Of a DNA stretch of 64,000 bases, positions 48,666 through 57,806 are shown one piece after another. The stretch is from positions 1-64,000 of the forward strand of contig CADACQ010000003.1 of assembly GCA_902786465.1 (NCBI GenBank), written 5' to 3'. A program made the translations under genes and the position numbers. The stretch is from an uncultured Eubacteriales bacterium (GTDB taxonomy: Bacteria > Bacillota > Clostridia > Christensenellales > CAG-138). The notes below the pieces were generated by a model. The model saw only the letters and a program-made list of their open reading frames with translations. It was not told the origin of the DNA and did no database searches. Numbering within the stretch: the first letter of the stretch is position 1; each line of letters starts with the position of its first letter.

Positions 48666-50183
48666 ATGCCGTATATTCTTGAAGCAAGAAATATAACGAA
48701 AACCTTCGGTCAAGCTAAAGTCCTTGATCAAGCATCTCTTCAAGTTGAAGCAGGAACGATACATGCCCTCGTTGGGGAAAACGGCGCTGGAAAATCCACC
48801 ATCATCAAAATAATATCCGGTGTCTATACCAAGGATAGCGGCGAGATCTTCTTAGATGGAAAGGAAATGCTTTTTGCTTCCCCAAAGGATGCCCTTGATA
48901 GTGGTATTCGTGTTATCCACCAGGAAATAAACATGGCCCCGGCATTGAGCGTGGCAGAAAACATTTTCCTGGGAAACTATGCCATGAAATCCAAATATGG
49001 GATCGACTGGAAAAAAATGGAGGCCGAAGCGGAAAGACTGTTGAATAAACTGGGTGTTTCGTTTTCGGTCACGCAGAAGACTGGCAATCTGTCAATTGCC
49101 CAACAACAGATGGTAGAAATCGCAAAAGCGCTGTCGGTTAACCCAAAGGTTCTCATTATGGATGAACCTACGGCCGCCTTAAATGATCAGGAAACCGACG
49201 CCCTCTTTGATGTCATTCGTAATCTGAAAGCACATGGTGTTGCCATTATCTATATTACCCATCGTTTTGCCGAGTTGTACCGCCTGGTGGATTGCGTAAC
49301 GATCATGCGAAACGGCAAAACGATTGGGACCTTCAACATCGAAGACGTTACCGATGATATGCTCGTAAAGATGATGGTCAACGATGACCAGAAGGCAATC
49401 TTTTCCAGAACCCGCCTTGAACAGGGAGAGGAGCTTTTCCGGGTCGAGAATATTTGTATCGAAGATACATGCAGCGACCTTAGCCTTACTGTTCACAAAA
49501 ACGAGTTTGTGGTCATCTTTGGCTTGGTCGGGGCTGGACAAACCGAATTTATGAAGGGTCTGTTCGGAGACATTCCCATCTCTTCCGGAAAGATCTTTAT
49601 CAACGGCAAGGAAGTCCATATAAAAAACATCAAAGATGCGTGTAAGAACGGAATCGGGTACGTGTCCGATGACCGCAAGAACGAAGGCCTCATTCCGTTG
49701 CAGTCTGTCCAGGAGAATATTTGCCTGACAGCTTATGACAGCCTTCTTTCCAACAAACTCGGTATCATTGACTATTCCGCTGCCAGTTCCACAGCTAAGC
49801 ACTTCTTCGATCAGCTGCGGATTCGGTGCAAGAGCATCGACCAGCAGATCGGTTCGTTGAGCGGTGGAAACCAGCAAAAAGGCATGTTCTGTCGTTGGTT
49901 GGCAAACGATGCCAAGGTGCTTTTGCTGAACATGCCGACCCGTGGCGTTGATGTTGGTGCCCGTGCGGAGATTTATAAAACAATGGAATCCCTCAGTGAG
50001 AGCGGTTGCGCCATTCTGACAGTTTCGTTGGAAATTCCAGAAGTCCTTAGCATTGCCGATACGGTTTATGTCATGCACGAAGGTAAAATTGTTTCCGTCC
50101 TGAAGGGCGGACAAATTACGCAGGAAAATCTGATGAGAGGCGCGTTAGGTATCCAGTCCGAACAGCAGGGTAAGGAGGAATAA
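48666..50183 (+). CDS. Sugar ABC transporter ATP-binding protein (RbsA/XylG type, two ATPase domains)
   Basis: The product has 505 residues with two nucleotide-binding domains. The first has Walker A GENGAGKST near residues 37-45, a signature NLSIAQQQM and Walker B VLIMDEP. The second is degenerate (GLVGAGQTE; GSLSGGNQQKGMF; VLLLNMPTRG), where Asp is replaced by Asn, as is common in this family. It powers uptake with the permease encoded 4 bases downstream. Confidence 0.92.
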   Translation: MPYILEARNITKTFGQAKVLDQASLQVEAGTIHALVGENGAGKSTIIKIISGVYTKDSGEIFLDGKEMLFASPKDALDSGIRVIHQEINMAPALSVAENIFLGNYAMKSKYGIDWKKMEAEAERLLNKLGVSFSVTQKTGNLSIAQQQMVEIAKALSVNPKVLIMDEPTAALNDQETDALFDVIRNLKAHGVAIIYITHRFAELYRLVDCVTIMRNGKTIGTFNIEDVTDDMLVKMMVNDDQKAIFSRTRLEQGEELFRVENICIEDTCSDLSLTVHKNEFVVIFGLVGAGQTEFMKGLFGDIPISSGKIFINGKEVHIKNIKDACKNGIGYVSDDRKNEGLIPLQSVQENICLTAYDSLLSNKLGIIDYSAASSTAKHFFDQLRIRCKSIDQQIGSLSGGNQQKGMFCRWLANDAKVLLLNMPTRGVDVGARAEIYKTMESLSESGCAILTVSLEIPEVLSIADTVYVMHEGKIVSVLKGGQITQENLMRGALGIQSEQQGKEE

Positions 50184-50187
50184 ACTA

Positions 50188-51162
50188 ATGGAACAGCTAT
50201 CAATTGGACAGAAGAACCGAGCGAGCATGCTGAAAAAAAGGCTGCTGGATTATTCGTTGATCTTGTTTACGATTATCCTCTGCATCGGCTTCTCCCTTGC
50301 GTCACCCTATTTCTTGAACATCAAGAATTTCATGAACATTTTGACGTCGGTGTCAGTGGTGGGCATCATCGCCACAGGCATGACCCTTATCATGATCACC
50401 CGCGGCATCGACCTTTCCGTTGGATCCATTATTGCGATGACAGGATGCGTGTCAGCTATCATCGTTATGAAATACCACATGGCCTGGTATGTTGCGATTC
50501 CTGCCACATTGCTCATCGGTGTTATCGTCGGTTCCCTGAACGGAATCATCATTACCAAGTTCAAGGTCGTCCCCTTCATCGCCACCTTGGGCACACTGAA
50601 CATCTTCAAAGGTTTGGCTTTCATCCTTACCAATGGCCAGGCAATCTATGTTTCGGATAAGGTCATTTCCTATATGGGCACCGGCAAAATCGCCGGCATT
50701 ATTCCCTTCCCCGGTTTGCTGATGCTGGCTCTTTTCGTCGCCTTCTGGTGGATCAGCAAGAAGACGGTCTTTGGCCGGCAGATCTACGCAGTGGGCGGCA
50801 ACCCCACCGCCAGCCGCTTGGCCGGTATCAACACGCAGAAAGTACTGTTTAAGGTCTACCTGATTACCGGCGTTTTGTCCGCCATTGCGGGCCTCGTCAT
50901 GACTGGCCTTACTTCCACGGCCATGCCTTCCGCAGGCGATGGCTACAACCTGGATGTTATCACCACCGTTTATCTGGGCGGAAACAGCGCAGGCGGCGGT
51001 GAAGGCTCGGTGTGGAGAACGTTACTCGGCGTGGTAATTATCGGCATTTTGAACAATGGTATGGCGTTGTTGAGCGTTCCCTCCTATTGGCAGACGTTCT
51101 TTAAGGGGTGTCTGTTGATTGTTGCCGTTATTATGGACATGATGAGAAGAAAGCAGGCATAA
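50188..51162 (+). CDS. Sugar ABC transporter permease (RbsC type)
   Basis: The product has 324 residues with about ten membrane segments and the RbsC-class signature TRGIDLSVGSIIAMTG near residues 70-85, followed by YAVGGNPTASRLAGI and the VYLGGNSAGGGEGSV block. It forms the membrane channel for the sugar. It overlaps no neighbour but is spaced 3-4 bases from both. Confidence 0.92.
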   Translation: MEQLSIGQKNRASMLKKRLLDYSLILFTIILCIGFSLASPYFLNIKNFMNILTSVSVVGIIATGMTLIMITRGIDLSVGSIIAMTGCVSAIIVMKYHMAWYVAIPATLLIGVIVGSLNGIIITKFKVVPFIATLGTLNIFKGLAFILTNGQAIYVSDKVISYMGTGKIAGIIPFPGLLMLALFVAFWWISKKTVFGRQIYAVGGNPTASRLAGINTQKVLFKVYLITGVLSAIAGLVMTGLTSTAMPSAGDGYNLDVITTVYLGGNSAGGGEGSVWRTLLGVVIIGILNNGMALLSVPSYWQTFFKGCLLIVAVIMDMMRRKQA

Positions 51163-51165
51163 ATT

Positions 51166-51681
51166 ATGGAAAACAAATATAATATTTCCCCTGAGCAGGA
51201 AGCCGAACTGATCGCCAATCGTGATAAAACGATCTATGTCAGAACCTTCGAGAAGGACGGCGTGAGCTATCCCATTCCGGGACTGCTGGACACAACCAGA
51301 TTGATTGCCGTCGACAGGGACACCGTTGGCGCAAATGACATTTCGTTCGGATTCAGCGAATTTGCTCCGAAAAAGGCCATGCACGGAAAGCATCGTCACA
51401 CCGACTGCGAAGAAATCATGTATGTTCTCAGCGGTCGCGGCGTCGGCGGATGCGAAGACGTTGATTGTATCTATCTGCCCGGGGATGTGATTTTCGTTCC
51501 CAGAGGCGCGGAACACTATCTTTACAATCCCTTTGATGAACCGTTGAGGATACTGTTCCTGTACACCAAGCCCTCTCTGAAGGATGCCGGGTATTCGGTC
51601 AAAGAGCTGGGCGACAAAGAGCTTGGCGACGAAATCGAAAAGAAGCAGCATGACGGCACCAACGCGTTTGACCAAGCGTAA
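51166..51681 (+). CDS. Cupin-domain protein
   Basis: The product has 171 residues with cupin motif 1 (GKHRHTDCEEIMYVLSGRG, about residues 70-88) and motif 2 (PGDVIFVPRGAEHYLYN, about 101-117), including the metal-binding His and Glu residues. In sugar operons such proteins act as isomerases, lyases or mutarotase-like proteins. The exact step is unknown. It starts 3 bases after the permease gene. Confidence 0.82.
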   Translation: MENKYNISPEQEAELIANRDKTIYVRTFEKDGVSYPIPGLLDTTRLIAVDRDTVGANDISFGFSEFAPKKAMHGKHRHTDCEEIMYVLSGRGVGGCEDVDCIYLPGDVIFVPRGAEHYLYNPFDEPLRILFLYTKPSLKDAGYSVKELGDKELGDEIEKKQHDGTNAFDQA

Positions 51682-51693
51682 GAGGCGATTGCT

Positions 51694-52731
51694 ATGAAGG
51701 CAGCTGTTTTGCGTGAGTTCAATCACGATATTGAGTTCGTTGACCGCCCCATCCCTCAACCAAAAGCAGGCGAAGTCCTCGTGAAGGTGATGGCAAGTGG
51801 GCTTTGCGTCTCAGATCTGCATATTCAGGATGGCAAGATCGGTACGGTTAAGGTACCCTACACCCCCGGTCATGAAATGGCGGGAATTGTAGACAAAGTT
51901 GGTGACGGCGTAACAAATGTCAAAGTTGGAGACCACATTTGTGCTGCGATCGATATCGTGTGCGGCACATGCCGTTTCTGTCGTGCTGGGCGGACAAACC
52001 TTTGCGAAAAACTGGTTCGAATCGGGTTTGAGCGCGATGGTTCCCATCAGGAGTACTGTGTGATTCCCGCGAACAATGCTGTTGTCGTTCCAGACTGGAT
52101 CCCATTTGAGCAGGTTACAGGTTTCCCCGATGCCTGCGCATGCATGTATAATGCATTAAAAAATCGTGGCCAAGTCAAGGAAGGAGACTGCGTTTTGATC
52201 CTTGGGACGGGCGGACTTGGGATGAATGCCATTCAAATTGCTAAAAACCTCGGCGCGATCGTATATGTGACTAGCCGTCGCCAAGATAAGATCGATATTT
52301 CTTTGGAGTTGGGAGCGGATGAAGGAATTAACACAAAAACCCATGATCTTCATCAGGAGATTGTTAATCTCACCAATGGGAAAATGTGCGATGTCGTGAT
52401 CGACAATATTGGAATCCATAGTTCCGTAAACGATGCGTTGAAGCTGGTTCGTCCCGGAGGAAAAGTTATAATTTCCGGGTACAATGATTTTGATTTCACA
52501 GCCGAATACCAAGAGATCATGAAATTTGAAAAAGAGATCATTGGAATGAGGGCAAGCTGTAAAACTGATCTTCTTGCGGTAATCAAAATGGCAGAACAGC
52601 GCAAATTGATCCCCTATGTATACAAGACGCTTCCTTTGACTTCCATCAATGAGGGTTTCAGGATGATGCGTGAAGGGGAAGCCAAAGGAAGAGTCGTTCT
52701 CTTGACCGATGCCTACTATGGCAAGTCGTAA
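51694..52731 (+). CDS. Zinc-dependent medium-chain dehydrogenase
   Basis: The product has 345 residues with the MDR pattern: catalytic zinc ligands in ASGLCVSDLH near residues 33-42 and GHEMAG near 59-64, structural zinc CGTCRFCRAGRTNLC near 90-104, and an NAD-binding LGTGGLGMNA near 169-178. It would oxidise an alcohol or polyol carbon of the imported sugar. GC content is low, like the transporter genes. Confidence 0.88.
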   Translation: MKAAVLREFNHDIEFVDRPIPQPKAGEVLVKVMASGLCVSDLHIQDGKIGTVKVPYTPGHEMAGIVDKVGDGVTNVKVGDHICAAIDIVCGTCRFCRAGRTNLCEKLVRIGFERDGSHQEYCVIPANNAVVVPDWIPFEQVTGFPDACACMYNALKNRGQVKEGDCVLILGTGGLGMNAIQIAKNLGAIVYVTSRRQDKIDISLELGADEGINTKTHDLHQEIVNLTNGKMCDVVIDNIGIHSSVNDALKLVRPGGKVIISGYNDFDFTAEYQEIMKFEKEIIGMRASCKTDLLAVIKMAEQRKLIPYVYKTLPLTSINEGFRMMREGEAKGRVVLLTDAYYGKS

Positions 52732-52775
52732 AGTGCGTATGAATTGTGCTAAGCAAAGAGCAGAAAGGATCGAAC

Positions 52776-53864
52776 ATGATTGAAATACCGAAGAAAATGA
52801 AAGCGATGGCCCTGATGGCTTATGATCATTTGGAAATGATCGAGGTCCCCGTGCCCCAGCCCGGGCCGGGCGAGGTCCTTTGCCGCATCAAATCCGTCGC
52901 CATCTGTGGCTCCGATCCCAAGATGATCCACGGCGGCTATCGCTTTGCCAACTGGCCCCCTTATTTCCCCTTCATCATGGGCCACGAATGGGCCGGGCAG
53001 GTGGTGGCCCTGGGTCCGGGCGTTACCGAATTCCAGGTGGGCGACCGGGTGGCCGGCGAGGCCCATTGCGGCTGCGGCAAGTGTGATAACTGCAAGCGGG
53101 GCCACTACACCGTTTGCCTCAACTACGGCAAGGACGGTCACGACGGCGGACCGGACATGGGACATCGGCACTATGGCTTTTACTGGCAGGGCGCCAATGC
53201 CGAATACAACGTGTACAAGGTGGGCGCGCTGCACCGTATCCCGGATAACGTGAGCTACGATGTGGCTTCCATGTGCGATTGCGCGGGCGTGGCCCTTCAC
53301 GGCGTGGAGCTGGCGGGGGTGACCCCGGGCGGCACCTCCGTGGTCATCGGCCCCGGGCCCATCGGCCTGTGCGCCATGATGGAGTGCAAGGCCATGGGAT
53401 CCGGCCGGGTGATCGTCATCGGTCGTGGCGCCAAGCTGGAGAAGGCCCGGGAGCTGGGGGCCGACGTCTGCATCGATTTTGAGAAGGAGGATCCGGTGGC
53501 TCGGGTACTGGAGCTGACCGGCGGCGTTGGCGCCGACGAGGTCATGGAGTGCTCCGGCGCGCCGGATTCCCCGGAAAAAGCGTGCCGCATGGTCCGCAAG
53601 ACGGGTGCCGTGGCCATCATCGCCACCTATAAGCAGAGCGACGTTCCCCTTCCCATGAACATCATCAACTTCAACGAGATCCGCATCGTGGGCGCCAAGG
53701 CCAATCCCAACGTGTCTGAAAAGGCTCTTTGCTTCTTCTCCACCGGGGCCATTCAGGGCGAAAAGTTGGTCACCCACACCTTCCCCCTAGAGGAGTACGC
53801 CAAGGCGGTGGATGTGTTTGAACATAAGAAGGATGGCTCCATCAAGGTCGTCATCCATCCCTGA
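52776..53864 (+). CDS. Zinc-dependent medium-chain dehydrogenase, second type
   Basis: The product has 362 residues with CGSDPKMIHGG near residues 38-48, GHEWAGQV near 63-70, the structural zinc site CGCGKCDNCKRGHYTVC near 90-106, and the nucleotide loop IGPGPIGLCAM near 178-188. It resembles threonine or sorbitol dehydrogenases. ATG 52776 has AAAGGA upstream. From here to 55926 the GC content is clearly higher than in the preceding genes, so this half of the operon has another origin. Confidence 0.87.
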   Translation: MIEIPKKMKAMALMAYDHLEMIEVPVPQPGPGEVLCRIKSVAICGSDPKMIHGGYRFANWPPYFPFIMGHEWAGQVVALGPGVTEFQVGDRVAGEAHCGCGKCDNCKRGHYTVCLNYGKDGHDGGPDMGHRHYGFYWQGANAEYNVYKVGALHRIPDNVSYDVASMCDCAGVALHGVELAGVTPGGTSVVIGPGPIGLCAMMECKAMGSGRVIVIGRGAKLEKARELGADVCIDFEKEDPVARVLELTGGVGADEVMECSGAPDSPEKACRMVRKTGAVAIIATYKQSDVPLPMNIINFNEIRIVGAKANPNVSEKALCFFSTGAIQGEKLVTHTFPLEEYAKAVDVFEHKKDGSIKVVIHP

Positions 53865-53897
53865 CCTGCACAATCTATACAAAAGGAGCATTCGAAC

Positions 53898-54845
53898 ATG
53901 GCAAGAGATCGAGTTGTGGTCGTCGGCGCGGGCATGATGGGCAGTGGCATCGCCGCCATGGCTGCCCTGGCCGGGAATAAAGTCACCCTGGTGGATGTTT
54001 CGGAAACCGCCGTTGCTCGGGGCCTTGAAAAAGCGAAAGCGTGCATCCAGCTCCGTCAGGAGAATGATTTAGCCACCCCGGCTGAGGCGGAAGCCGCCGC
54101 GGCGAACCTTTCCACCAGTGTGGACACCGAAAAGGCGGTGGCCGAAGCCTGCATGGTCATCGAAGCCATCGTGGAAAAGCTGTCGGCCAAGCAGGCTCTG
54201 TTCCAGCAGTTGGATCAGTGGCTGCCCCCGGAGGTGCCCGTCTGTTCCAACACCAGCGGCCTTCGCATCACGGATATCAGCGCCCTGTGCACCTGCCATC
54301 CGGAGCGTACCGTCACCACCCACTTCTGGCTGCCAGCTCATCTGGTGCCCCTGGTGGAGGTAGTCATGGGGGATAAGACGGATGAGGCGGTGGCCGTTCA
54401 GGTGCGGGACGAGCTTCGCCGGTGGAAGAAATCCCCTGTCCTGGTGCGCCGGGATCTGCCTGGGCAGCTGGCCAACCGGGTTTTCCAGGCCATCATTCGG
54501 GAGGCTATCGACATCGTAGCCAGCGGCCTGGCCAGCGCAGAGGACGTGGACACGGCCATTGCCGCCGGCATGGCCATGCGCTTCCCCGTGTGGGGGCCGT
54601 TGATGCACCTGGACGCCATCGGGACGGATCTAGGCATGTCCGTGCAGGAGACGGTTCTGCCCAGCATCTGCGCGGACAAGCAGGCAAATCCCTTCATCCA
54701 TGACATGGTCGATCGCGGCGATTTGGGCGCGAAGACCGGGAAGGGATTCTATGATTGGAACGAGCGGAGCATCGAGGCGGCCATGGCAAAGCGGGACGCT
54801 TTCATCATCGAGGCCTGTAAGGTTCTCAACAAGCTGAACCAATAA
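53898..54845 (+). CDS. 3-hydroxyacyl-CoA / L-gulonate 3-dehydrogenase-like enzyme
   Basis: The product has 315 residues with the NAD-binding GAGMMGSGIA near residues 9-18, the SNTSGLRITDI block near 118-128 and the C-terminal helical domain (ANRVFQAIIREAIDIV; GPLMHLDAIG). The family includes 3-hydroxybutyryl-CoA dehydrogenase and lambda-crystallin/L-gulonate 3-dehydrogenase. With a lactonase, sugar transporter and MDR enzymes as neighbours, a sugar-acid substrate is more likely than a CoA ester. This is inference. Confidence 0.83.
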   Translation: MARDRVVVVGAGMMGSGIAAMAALAGNKVTLVDVSETAVARGLEKAKACIQLRQENDLATPAEAEAAAANLSTSVDTEKAVAEACMVIEAIVEKLSAKQALFQQLDQWLPPEVPVCSNTSGLRITDISALCTCHPERTVTTHFWLPAHLVPLVEVVMGDKTDEAVAVQVRDELRRWKKSPVLVRRDLPGQLANRVFQAIIREAIDIVASGLASAEDVDTAIAAGMAMRFPVWGPLMHLDAIGTDLGMSVQETVLPSICADKQANPFIHDMVDRGDLGAKTGKGFYDWNERSIEAAMAKRDAFIIEACKVLNKLNQ

Positions 54846-54855
54846 GGGGAAGGGC

Positions 54856-55926
54856 ATGGAACACAATTTCTTTGTGGGCACCTATACGGAGCCCATCCTC
54901 TTCGGCACCGGCCAGGTGTTTTGCGGCAAGGGCAAGGGCATCTATCGCTGCGTTTTGAAGAAGACGGGCATCGAGGTGCTGGATCTGATCGACTGCCGCA
55001 ACCCCTCCTTCTTGTGCCTGGACGAGGATCGGAAGAAGATCTACGCCGTCAACGAGATGAAGGAGTATAAGGGCGCCTTCGGGGGCGGTCTCACCCAGCT
55101 TTCCTACGAAAACTTTATTCTCTCTGCGGAGAGGGACATGGGAACCGGCGGCACCGACCCCTGCCATGTGGCCCTGGCGCCCAACGGCCAATTCATATCG
55201 GTGGCCAACTTTGCCAACGGGTCGGTGACCATATTCCCGCTGGACAGCCAGGGGAATATCCTGGATAAGCAGGTGTTCGCCCACCACGGTTCCAGCGTCC
55301 ACCCCGTCCGCCAGAAGGGCCCCCATGCCCATGCCACCGTCTTCTGGCCGAAAGAGCGGCTGATGTTTGTACCCGATCTGGGCATCGATACCGTCAAGGC
55401 CTATCGGTATGAGGGCAGCACCGTTTCCCCGGCCCCGGAATTTGACTTCTCCGTTCCCCCGGGCAGCGGCCCCCGCAGCGGCGTGTTCAGCCGGGATAGC
55501 CGTTTCTTCTATCTCATCCATGAGATCAGCAGCCAGGTGTCCTGCTTCGCCTGCGAGAAGGGCGTCATGACGCTGCTGGACATCGCGGAAACCCTGCCGG
55601 AGGGCGCGGACAAGTCCGCAAACATTTGCTCCGATCTGCACATCACACCAAACGGAAAATATCTGTACGCGGCGAATCGAGGCCATGACAGCCTCTGCTG
55701 TTTCCGGATCCTGCCTGACGGCCGCCTGCAGTCCCTATTCTGGACCCCTTGCCAGGGCAAAACGCCTCGCAACTTCGCCATCGATCCCTCCGGCCGATTC
55801 CTGCTGGTGGGCAACCAGGAGAGCGACACCATCGCCCTGTTCTCCATCGGCGAAAGCGGCGCGCTGACCCTTCAGACGGTGACGCCGTTCCCCACCCCCG
55901 TGTGCATCCGCTTCCTAACCGCCTGA
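54856..55926 (+). CDS. Lactonase-family beta-propeller (6-phosphogluconolactonase-like)
   Basis: The product has 356 residues that fold as a seven-bladed propeller in the cytosolic YkgB/Pgl family. Signs are FFVGTYTE at residues 5-12, repeated blades such as CHVALAPNGQFISVANF and RNFAIDPSGRFLLVGNQ, and the GPHAHATVF loop. It would hydrolyse a sugar lactone to the aldonate. No signal peptide is seen. It is last in the cargo operon and is followed by a terminator. Confidence 0.87.
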   Translation: MEHNFFVGTYTEPILFGTGQVFCGKGKGIYRCVLKKTGIEVLDLIDCRNPSFLCLDEDRKKIYAVNEMKEYKGAFGGGLTQLSYENFILSAERDMGTGGTDPCHVALAPNGQFISVANFANGSVTIFPLDSQGNILDKQVFAHHGSSVHPVRQKGPHAHATVFWPKERLMFVPDLGIDTVKAYRYEGSTVSPAPEFDFSVPPGSGPRSGVFSRDSRFFYLIHEISSQVSCFACEKGVMTLLDIAETLPEGADKSANICSDLHITPNGKYLYAANRGHDSLCCFRILPDGRLQSLFWTPCQGKTPRNFAIDPSGRFLLVGNQESDTIALFSIGESGALTLQTVTPFPTPVCIRFLTA

Positions 55927-55957
55927 CCTCTCCACGCGAGCGCCTCTCGCATCCCAT

Positions 55958-56002
55958 AAAACGCACCCATCGGTTTCTCCCTTTTTTCCGCGGGTGCGTT
56001 TT
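55958..56002 (+). terminator. Terminator of the right cargo operon
   Basis: The stem AAAACGCACCC/GGGTGCGTTTT closes a 23-nt loop and is followed by T and an AT-rich run. Confidence 0.82.
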
Positions 56003-56068
56003 TATATGCCTGTCAGGTTCGAAAACTGCAGCCGCGACATCATGGAGAAGTGCGAAATTCTAACGTAA

Positions 56069-56087
56069 CTACTACCCCATTTTTACC
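56069..56087 (+). repeat. Right arm-type direct repeat
   Basis: CTACTACCCCATTTTTACC is the exact copy of 30855-30873. It is followed within 20 bases by ATGGGGTAAA, the inverse of part of the motif, forming a divergent pair. It lies about 130 bases inside the right att site. Confidence 0.7.
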
Positions 56088-56219
56088 CCATTATTTTGAT
56101 TACGATGGGGTAAACGATGAATTTGTTGGACACGTTGAACCAAGGAAAATGCCAAAAAACGTAGCAAAATAGGCATTTTTCAGAAGCCCCGGCGTTTTCT
56201 GCCACTTGGTTTTTATTCC

Positions 56220-56264
56220 CTCATAACCCGGAGGTCGTAGGTTCAAGTCCTTCCCCCGCAACCA
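56220..56264 (+). other. attR: 45-bp direct repeat (displaced tRNA-fMet 3' half)
   Basis: It is identical to 30734-30778 but lacks the 5' half of the tRNA, so it is not a functional tRNA. It marks the right end of the element. Confidence 0.93.
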
Positions 56265-56268
56265 AATA

Positions 56269-56298
56269 AACAAGATCCGCTTTTATGCGGATCTTGTT
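56269..56298 (+). terminator. Original tRNA-fMet terminator, now displaced
   Basis: The 12-bp stem AACAAGATCCGC/GCGGATCTTGTT with a T-run lies just after attR. Confidence 0.85.
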
Positions 56299-56299
56299 T

Positions 56300-56458
56300 T
56301 TATAAAACTTCCCATATTATCGGCGTTTTTGCGGTTCTATCCCTTTCAAATGTCGTCTCTGTGTAATCAACAGTTTCAGCCCTGCAACAAAGGATTGGAT
56401 TTGCATATGAAAGCATTCTTTCCGGCAAAGCAGCTTCACCATTGATCGTATCATTCAT
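56300..56458 (-). CDS. Possible small protein downstream of xylA
   Basis: The frame begins MNDTINGEAALPERMLSYAN and has about 52 residues with two Cys (ILCCRAE). Only a weak ACAGG lies before the ATG. It follows xylA by about 20 bases on the same strand. It could be the remains of a gene cut when the element inserted. I do not recognise it. Confidence 0.3.
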   Translation of the reverse strand: MNDTINGEAALPERMLSYANPILCCRAETVDYTETTFERDRTAKTPIIWEVL

Positions 56459-56477
56459 CCTGTAAAAAACGCTGTAA

Positions 56478-57794
56478 TCAGCTGAACAGGATCTGATTGA
56501 CAACGCTTTCGAGATATTCCTGTCTGCCGCTGCCGGGAAGCGCCGGCGCGCCGAGAGCTACGGCATACTCCGCCAGTTCGGATAGCGTCGTTTCGCCGGA
56601 GCGGATCTTCGCACCGATGCCGGTGCGGTAGGAGGCGTAGCGGTCGGCGACGAACTGATCGACGCGTCCGTCCTCGATCAGTGCGGCGGCCTTCAGAAGA
56701 CCGAGCGCAAAGGTGTCCATGCCGAGGATATATGCGTGGAACATATCCTCCACGGTATAGGAGGGACGGCGCGCTTTGGCGTCGAAATTGAAGCCGCCGG
56801 TCAATCCTCCCGCCTTCAGCACCTCATACATGCACATGGTCGCTTCATAGACGTTGAACGGGAATTCGTCGGTGTCCCAGCCCAAAAGCAGATCGCCCTG
56901 ATTTGCGTCGATGGAACCGAGCATGCCGTTGATTGCAGAGATGCGAAGATCGTGCTGGAAGGTGTGGCCGGCCAAGGTCGCGTGGTTCGCCTCGATGTTC
57001 ATCTTGAAATCCTTGTCGAGGCCGTACTGCCTAAGGAACCCGATGGCCGTAGCCGCGTCGAAATCGTACTGATGCTTCATGGGCTCCTTCGGCTTGGGCT
57101 CGATGTAGAAATCGCCCGTAAAGCCGATGCTCCTGCCGTAATCCACAGCCAGGTGCATAAGCTTTGCAATGTTTTCCTGCTCGAACTTTACGTCCGTATT
57201 GAGAAGCGTCTCATAACCCTCGCGGCCTCCCCAGAAAACATAGCCGCGTCCGCCCAGCTTTACGGTGATATCCAGCGCCTTCTTGACCTGCGCCGCAGCA
57301 AAGCAGAAAACGTCGGCGCTGTTCGTGCTGCCCGCGCCGTTCATATAGCGCGGATTACTGAACATGTTCGCCGTGCCCCACAGACACTTGATGTCGGTGC
57401 CCTGCATCTTCTCCAGGATGTAGTCGCTGATCTCGTCCAGGCGCCGGTTGGTCTCCTTGATGTCGTCCGCCTCGGGAACGAGATCCACATCATGGAAGCA
57501 GAAATACTTGACGCCCAGCTTCTTCATGAACTCGAAGCCCGCGTCCACCTTGGCCTTGGCGTGGGCCATGGTGCCCTTCTCCGCCCCGAAGGACTTGTCC
57601 GCCGTGTCCCGGCCGAACATGTCCGTACCGCCGGCGCACAGGTTGTGCCACCAGGCCATGGCGAAGGGCAGGTGCTCCTTCATGGGCTTGCCCAGGACGA
57701 TACGGTCCGCGTCGTAGAACTTGAAGGCCAGGGGGTTCTTACTCTGAGGCCCCTCGTAGGGGATGACCGGGATGTTCTCAAAAATCTCTTTCAT
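56478..57794 (-). CDS. xylA: Xylose isomerase
   Basis: The product has 438 residues of the class II enzyme. It converts D-xylose to D-xylulose. Signs are [10 protein letters not shown], the catalytic His region [13 protein letters not shown] near residues 95-107, [13 protein letters not shown] and the metal-site blocks [18 protein letters not shown] and [17 protein letters not shown]. It is the last gene of the leftward xyloside operon, 13 bases after xylB. Confidence 0.95.
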   Translation of the reverse strand: MKEIFENIPVIPYEGPQSKNPLAFKFYDADRIVLGKPMKEHLPFAMAWWHNLCAGGTDMFGRDTADKSFGAEKGTMAHAKAKVDAGFEFMKKLGVKYFCFHDVDLVPEADDIKETNRRLDEISDYILEKMQGTDIKCLWGTANMFSNPRYMNGAGSTNSADVFCFAAAQVKKALDITVKLGGRGYVFWGGREGYETLLNTDVKFEQENIAKLMHLAVDYGRSIGFTGDFYIEPKPKEPMKHQYDFDAATAIGFLRQYGLDKDFKMNIEANHATLAGHTFQHDLRISAINGMLGSIDANQGDLLLGWDTDEFPFNVYEATMCMYEVLKAGGLTGGFNFDAKARRPSYTVEDMFHAYILGMDTFALGLLKAAALIEDGRVDQFVADRYASYRTGIGAKIRSGETTLSELAEYAVALGAPALPGSGRQEYLESVVNQILFS

Positions 57795-57806
57795 GGTAAA
57801 TCTCCT

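Noticed and set aside
30779..56219. Full conjugative element
   Set aside because: No VirB4, coupling ATPase or other pore genes are present between the att sites, so only mobilisation is supported.
56220..56264. Second tRNA gene
   Set aside because: It is only the 3' half of tRNA-fMet with no D-arm or 5' acceptor strand, so it is the attR repeat.
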